Positions 60,285-64,000 of a stretch of 64,000 bases of DNA are shown here, piece after piece. The DNA is from Desulfobacter sp. (GTDB lineage Bacteria; Desulfobacterota; Desulfobacteria; Desulfobacterales; Desulfobacteraceae): contig CP054837.1 in assembly GCA_028768525.1 (NCBI GenBank), forward strand, positions 974,001 through 1,038,000, written 5' to 3'. The notes under the pieces are model-generated. The model saw nothing but the letters and a program-made list of their open reading frames with translations, ran no database searches and was not told where the DNA came from. A program made the position numbers and the translations under genes. How positions within the stretch are numbered: position 1 is the stretch's first letter; every line of letters starts with the position of its first letter.

Positions 60285-61886
60285 ATGCAGCCTAACGCCC
60301 TGCAGTTAATAAAGGATGCCATCGGCGATGAATTTGTTCTGGAGGATCAGGCCACCCGCCTCCGTTATTCCAGAACGACATTGTCAAAAAATGTAATCCC
60401 CAAAGCTGTGGTCACCCCCAAAACCAGCGCTGAAATTCAGGAAATCGTGAGTATAGCCAATCGGTATAAAGCGGAACTTTACCCGATAAGCAAAGGGAAA
60501 AACTGGGGGTACGGATCAGCCTGTGCCGTCCATGAAGGCCAGATAATTGTCGACCTTTCAAGGATGGATAGGATACTGGAGGTAAACCAAGCGCTTGCCT
60601 ATGCCGTTATCGAACCTGGTGTGACCCAGATTCAGCTTCATAATTACTTAAAAAATAGAAATCTCCCCCTTTGGCTGGACTGCACGGGGTCAGGGCCTGA
60701 GGCAAGTATCCTGGGCAACACCCTTGAACGGGGTTTCGGCCACACCCCCTATGGGGATCATTTTCTGTATTCCTGCGGAATGGAAGTGATTCTCGGAGAC
60801 GGGCGGAAGGTGAATACCGGTTTCGGCCATTATAAAAATGCGAAGGCAGCACATGTGTTTCGGTATGGAATCGGCCCCTATCTTGACGGAATTTTCACCC
60901 AATCAAACTATGGTATTGTGACAAAGCTCGGTATCTGGCTCATGCCGGAACCAGAATGCTGCAAGATGTTTTTTTGTTCTGTCCCCAGAGACGAGGACCT
61001 GTCTGCTGTCATTGAAACCCTTCGCCCCCTTAAATTGAGCGGGCAAATTAAAAGCCTGATACATATTGGAAACGACTTAAGGGTGATCTCCTCATTCAAC
61101 CGGTACCCCTGGGAAATGGCAGAAAATAAAACGCCGTTAAGCGATGACCTGCGAAATCTTTTCTGCCGGCGCGGCAAGTTCGGCGCCTGGAATATAAGCG
61201 GGGCGATTTATGGATCAAAGAGTCAAGTTAAACACAACAAAAAAGAGTTGAAAAAAGCACTGAAAGGACTCGGAAAGCTCCAGTTCATCGGGGATAAAAC
61301 CATCTCCATTGGAAAAAGGATATCCCAGGTACTTGAACGGTCACATCTGATGCCTGAGTTTAATACCAAGCTGAAGGCGCTGGAAAAAGTATATGGATTG
61401 ATTCAGGGAACGCCCACAGATGCCTTTTTATTCGGTACATTATGGCGGGTTAAAGGGGCGCTGAAGACAGCGTCCATTGATCCGCTGGATCATAATGCAG
61501 GCCTGCTATGGATTTCGCCGATCATGCCCATGACCGGGGCCACAGCGACAAATCTAATCCGCATGGTAAACCCTGTTTTTAAACATTACGGTTTTGAACC
61601 CCTGATAACGGTCTCACTGATCACCGAACGCGCCATGGTAAGTGTCATTACCATCTCCTTTGACAGGGAGGACCCCAAGGGAATTGCCAGGGCAGAAGAA
61701 TGCTATGATGACCTTTTCAGATTAATTATGGAGGAAGGCTACCCGCCCTACAGAACCAATATTCATACGATGGAAAAACTTGCAGGCAATTCACAGATTT
61801 TCTGGAAGGTGACAAAAGATATAAAAACAGCCCTTGATCCCAATGCAGTGATCGCACCGGGTCGATACCAGCCCTTTGATTTTTAG
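60285..61886 (+). CDS. VAO/4-cresol dehydrogenase-like FAD-binding oxidoreductase
   Basis: A 533-residue flavoprotein with the PCMH/VAO FAD-binding domain: ELYPISKGKNWGYGS, IVDLSRMDRILEV, AVIEPGVTQIQLHNYL and GSGPEASILGNTLERG. The C-terminal half is the cap domain typical of 4-cresol dehydrogenase and vanillyl-alcohol oxidase. In an anaerobe it would oxidise a phenolic or alkyl alcohol and pass electrons to a cytochrome, but no cytochrome gene is adjacent. Substrate unknown. Confidence 0.85.
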   Translation: MQPNALQLIKDAIGDEFVLEDQATRLRYSRTTLSKNVIPKAVVTPKTSAEIQEIVSIANRYKAELYPISKGKNWGYGSACAVHEGQIIVDLSRMDRILEVNQALAYAVIEPGVTQIQLHNYLKNRNLPLWLDCTGSGPEASILGNTLERGFGHTPYGDHFLYSCGMEVILGDGRKVNTGFGHYKNAKAAHVFRYGIGPYLDGIFTQSNYGIVTKLGIWLMPEPECCKMFFCSVPRDEDLSAVIETLRPLKLSGQIKSLIHIGNDLRVISSFNRYPWEMAENKTPLSDDLRNLFCRRGKFGAWNISGAIYGSKSQVKHNKKELKKALKGLGKLQFIGDKTISIGKRISQVLERSHLMPEFNTKLKALEKVYGLIQGTPTDAFLFGTLWRVKGALKTASIDPLDHNAGLLWISPIMPMTGATATNLIRMVNPVFKHYGFEPLITVSLITERAMVSVITISFDREDPKGIARAEECYDDLFRLIMEEGYPPYRTNIHTMEKLAGNSQIFWKVTKDIKTALDPNAVIAPGRYQPFDF

Positions 61887-62010
61887 CGAACCGCGCACGA
61901 ATCAAAAGAATATAAGTCTATATTTTAACTTGACTTCCTGGGGCCTATAAATATATCTAGATAAATACGTCAGATTTTATCATATTATCGTATAATTCAG
62001 AGAGTTTAAA

Positions 62011-62745
62011 ATGTTTGAATATGGAACGTTCCGTTTCAAGGAAGTCGATTCTGAGGACCTTCTCAGACAGGTTTTTCGATTGAGATATGAAGTCTATGCC
62101 CTGGAGTTCGGGTTTGAAAATCCCTACGATTTCCCGGATAAGCTGGAAAAGGATGCCTACGACAGCCACTCCATTCATTTTGTGTCCATAAATGAATACG
62201 ACGAAGTCATCGGCACGGTAAGGATGATCCTTGATTCCGAAAAAGGATTCCCCGTCGAACACGCATCTGAAATAACCCGGTTCAAGGATAAGCCCGCCCC
62301 CAGACACCTCACCGAAATATCACGACTGGCCGTATCGAAAAACATGCGCCGCAGACCAGAAGACGGTATTCACGGGGTGGAATCGTATATCCCCAGATCC
62401 CAAGGCGGCGTATCCGATCTTTCCTTGACAAGCAACCCGGGTGTGGAAAAACGGAAAAAGCCTGCGATTATTCTGGGGCTGTACAAAATTGTGTATCTCA
62501 AATGCAAAGAACTGGGAATATCCCATATGTACATGATTACAGAAGACAAGCTGTATCATGCCCTGTACAAATTCGGCTTTGTGTTCATCCAGATAGGCCC
62601 CTCCATTGAATACCACGGCAAACGGACCCCCTATGCCACCTCCTGGCACACAATTGAAACCCATATGCACGAACAACATCCGGACCTGCTGCAATTCCTG
62701 ACGTTGGGGCTTGATAAAAGGGCTCGCCCCGAATTCCCGGCCTGA
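62011..62745 (+). CDS. Exosortase/PEP-CTERM-associated acyltransferase (LuxI-like fold)
   Basis: A 244-residue protein related to acyl-homoserine-lactone synthases. The N-terminal LuxI-type residues are kept: Arg25 in VFRLRYEVY, Asp48/Asp51 in KDAYDSHSIHF, and Arg71 in GTVRMIL, followed by PRHLTEISRLAVS. The exosortase-associated branch has a longer C-terminus. It probably makes an acylated amino-acid-like product; no exosortase or LuxR-type gene is adjacent. Confidence 0.85.
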   Translation: MFEYGTFRFKEVDSEDLLRQVFRLRYEVYALEFGFENPYDFPDKLEKDAYDSHSIHFVSINEYDEVIGTVRMILDSEKGFPVEHASEITRFKDKPAPRHLTEISRLAVSKNMRRRPEDGIHGVESYIPRSQGGVSDLSLTSNPGVEKRKKPAIILGLYKIVYLKCKELGISHMYMITEDKLYHALYKFGFVFIQIGPSIEYHGKRTPYATSWHTIETHMHEQHPDLLQFLTLGLDKRARPEFPA

Positions 62746-62755
62746 TCATCCCGCT

Positions 62756-64000
62756 TTATCCGCTTCTGGCCCCTTTTTCCAAAATCAGTTTTTTTATATC
62801 CTCAAGCCGGCTCAAACATTCTTCCATCCCAATGCGCATCAGGGAGATTCCCCTGTGGAAATCATCCCAGGCAAAGGCCGCCACATCGGGGTATAGCACC
62901 AGGTCGACGCTTTTGACAAAATCCCCTGTGGCCCTTCCGTGTACGATACTGATGGTCTGGGATACGATCTGTTTGATTCCCGGGGATTTATCCTGATGCC
63001 GTGCTGAGCTTCCCCTGGGTTCTATGCTCACGGCAACCACCATGTCCGCCCCCTTCCGGAGCAGGACATCCACCGGCACCGGGTTTAACAAACCGCCGTC
63101 TACCATCCAGCGGCCCTGGTGCCTGAAGGGGTAGAAAACAGCAGGAATGGCAATACTGGACCGGATGGCATCGGTTACGTCCCCGGTTTCAAAAATCACT
63201 TCCTCACCATTTAAGATATCCACCGCAATAATAAAGGCAGGGATCTGAAGATCAAGAAAATCGGCATTGCCCACGGCCCGCCGTACAAGCCCGGCCGCCT
63301 TGCTCCCCTTTAACAGCCCTTTCCGGGACAGGGTATAGTCAAAAATTTTTTTCTTTGCCTCGGCCCGGGTGGGAAAAAGATCTATGGTGAACCGCTTTAA
63401 GGCCTCAACAGATGCGGTGGCCGCATAAACACCGCCCACCAGGGCCCCCATGCTCGTCCCTGAAATCATGTCAATATGGATCCCGGCCTCTTCAAGAACC
63501 TTCAGCACCCCGATATGGGCCCATCCCCTGGCGGCGCCGGCGCCAAGCGCCAATCCCAGCCGGATGCCGGCGATCTCTCTGGCAACGGCCCGGGGCCCTT
63601 TTACCGGAAAGCATTTGCTGGTATCAATCCGGTCCCTGAAGGCCAGGTCGGAACGGTCCACCCAGATTGAAGGGGTTTCCGACAGCCCCAGCCGGTCTTT
63701 GAGTTCCCGGCGGACCACCCCTTTTTCGCCGTATAAATGGCTGACTCCCACCCAGATGCGCCCCAGAAAGGCACTGGCCCCGCAAATTTCCTCCAACTCT
63801 GAAAGCCGTTCCCGGACCGCCCCAATCTTTTCAAGGGTATTGTGAATCAACAGCAGTGTCCGGTCACAAAGCCGGACAAACAGCCGTTCCATCTCATTCA
63901 GGTGATGGGTGAGGTTAAAAAAAACCACATCATAGCTTTCCTGGATCCCTTCCATCAATACCGGCATCACTTCCGAAAGCCGATCTGAAAAACCGGTGGT
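62756..64000 (-). CDS. Patatin-like phospholipase, N-terminus beyond window
   Basis: At least 414 residues with no stop up to the window edge. The patatin domain has the oxyanion motif GAGAARGW near the middle, nucleophile Ser in ISGTSMGAL and the Asp of the dyad in MVDGGLLNP. Before it is a segment (SYDVVFFNLTHHLNEMERLFVRL) resembling the end of a ParA/MinD-like ATPase domain, so the complete protein may be an ATPase-patatin fusion such as NTE-like cNMP/ParA-patatin proteins. Probably membrane-associated lipid hydrolase. Confidence 0.9.
   Translation of the reverse strand, partial: TTGFSDRLSEVMPVLMEGIQESYDVVFFNLTHHLNEMERLFVRLCDRTLLLIHNTLEKIGAVRERLSELEEICGASAFLGRIWVGVSHLYGEKGVVRRELKDRLGLSETPSIWVDRSDLAFRDRIDTSKCFPVKGPRAVAREIAGIRLGLALGAGAARGWAHIGVLKVLEEAGIHIDMISGTSMGALVGGVYAATASVEALKRFTIDLFPTRAEAKKKIFDYTLSRKGLLKGSKAAGLVRRAVGNADFLDLQIPAFIIAVDILNGEEVIFETGDVTDAIRSSIAIPAVFYPFRHQGRWMVDGGLLNPVPVDVLLRKGADMVVAVSIEPRGSSARHQDKSPGIKQIVSQTISIVHGRATGDFVKSVDLVLYPDVAAFAWDDFHRGISLMRIGMEECLSRLEDIKKLILEKGARSG

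Overview
This window looks like chromosomal DNA of a Gram-negative anaerobe, most likely a sulfate reducer of the Desulfobacterales (Desulfobacterota). That placement is inferred from gene content: lipid A/Kdo genes, a periplasmic cobaltochelatase behind a cobalamin riboswitch, aconitase and a large malic enzyme, a menaquinone prenyltransferase, an exosortase-associated acyltransferase, and many two-component and sigma-54 regulators. No rRNA or CRISPR array is present.

Layout. (1) 1-5,870 is core DNA: DUF4416 - Trm112-like - msbA run leftward, divergent from waaA; then a cobalamin riboswitch, terminator and cbiK, and an orphan periplasmic binding protein. (2) 5,914-32,065 is a 26.1 kb integrated genomic island bounded by 85-bp perfect direct repeats, each containing a complete initiator tRNA-fMet gene with its own promoter and terminator. 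It is more AT-rich than its flanks. Integrase and excisionase genes sit at the right end, and a 25-bp block with GGTACAA motifs is repeated just inside both ends. Inside are: a formylglutamate-amidohydrolase-like gene split by an IS21-family element (precise ends, 6-bp target duplication); a pentapeptide-repeat membrane protein; a chemoreceptor with an internally duplicated sensor; a 6 kb same-strand module of plasmid/ICE-type genes (annealing-like protein, DUF2958, DUF932, zinc ribbons, MerR-like, HIRAN, replication-type winged helix) ending in iteron-like repeats; and a set of sensor, HU-like, PIN-like and recombinase genes. No relaxase or type IV secretion gene is seen. (3) 32,118-50,963 is core metabolism: heptose kinase, thrH, hom, purM, tsaD, an operon of a diadenylate-cyclase-like protein with a His-rich protein and nagZ, an SH3 protein, lysC, an acyl-CoA ligase, a hybrid kinase, acnA and malic enzyme. 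(4) 51,034-53,180 is a leftward cluster of small unrelated genes (TIR-like, phosphatase-like, GNAT) separated by attC-like sequences, possibly an integron cassette array without an integrase. (5) 53,562-56,949 is a four-gene translationally coupled operon of a NitT/TauT-type ABC transporter with menA. (6) 57,060-60,163 is a sigma-54 activator with a cysteine-bearing PAS domain, its putative binding boxes, a good -24/-12 promoter, a NifX-like protein and a ZIP metal transporter. (7) 60,285-64,000 holds a VAO-type flavoprotein, a LuxI-fold acyltransferase and a truncated patatin-like phospholipase.

The most unusual points are the double complete tRNA-fMet att sites (with an odd T stem), the exactly reconstructable IS21 insertion, two island proteins sharing a C-terminal motif, the variant diadenylate cyclase/His-rich/nagZ operon, the attC-like cassette cluster, and the ABC transporter-menA operon.
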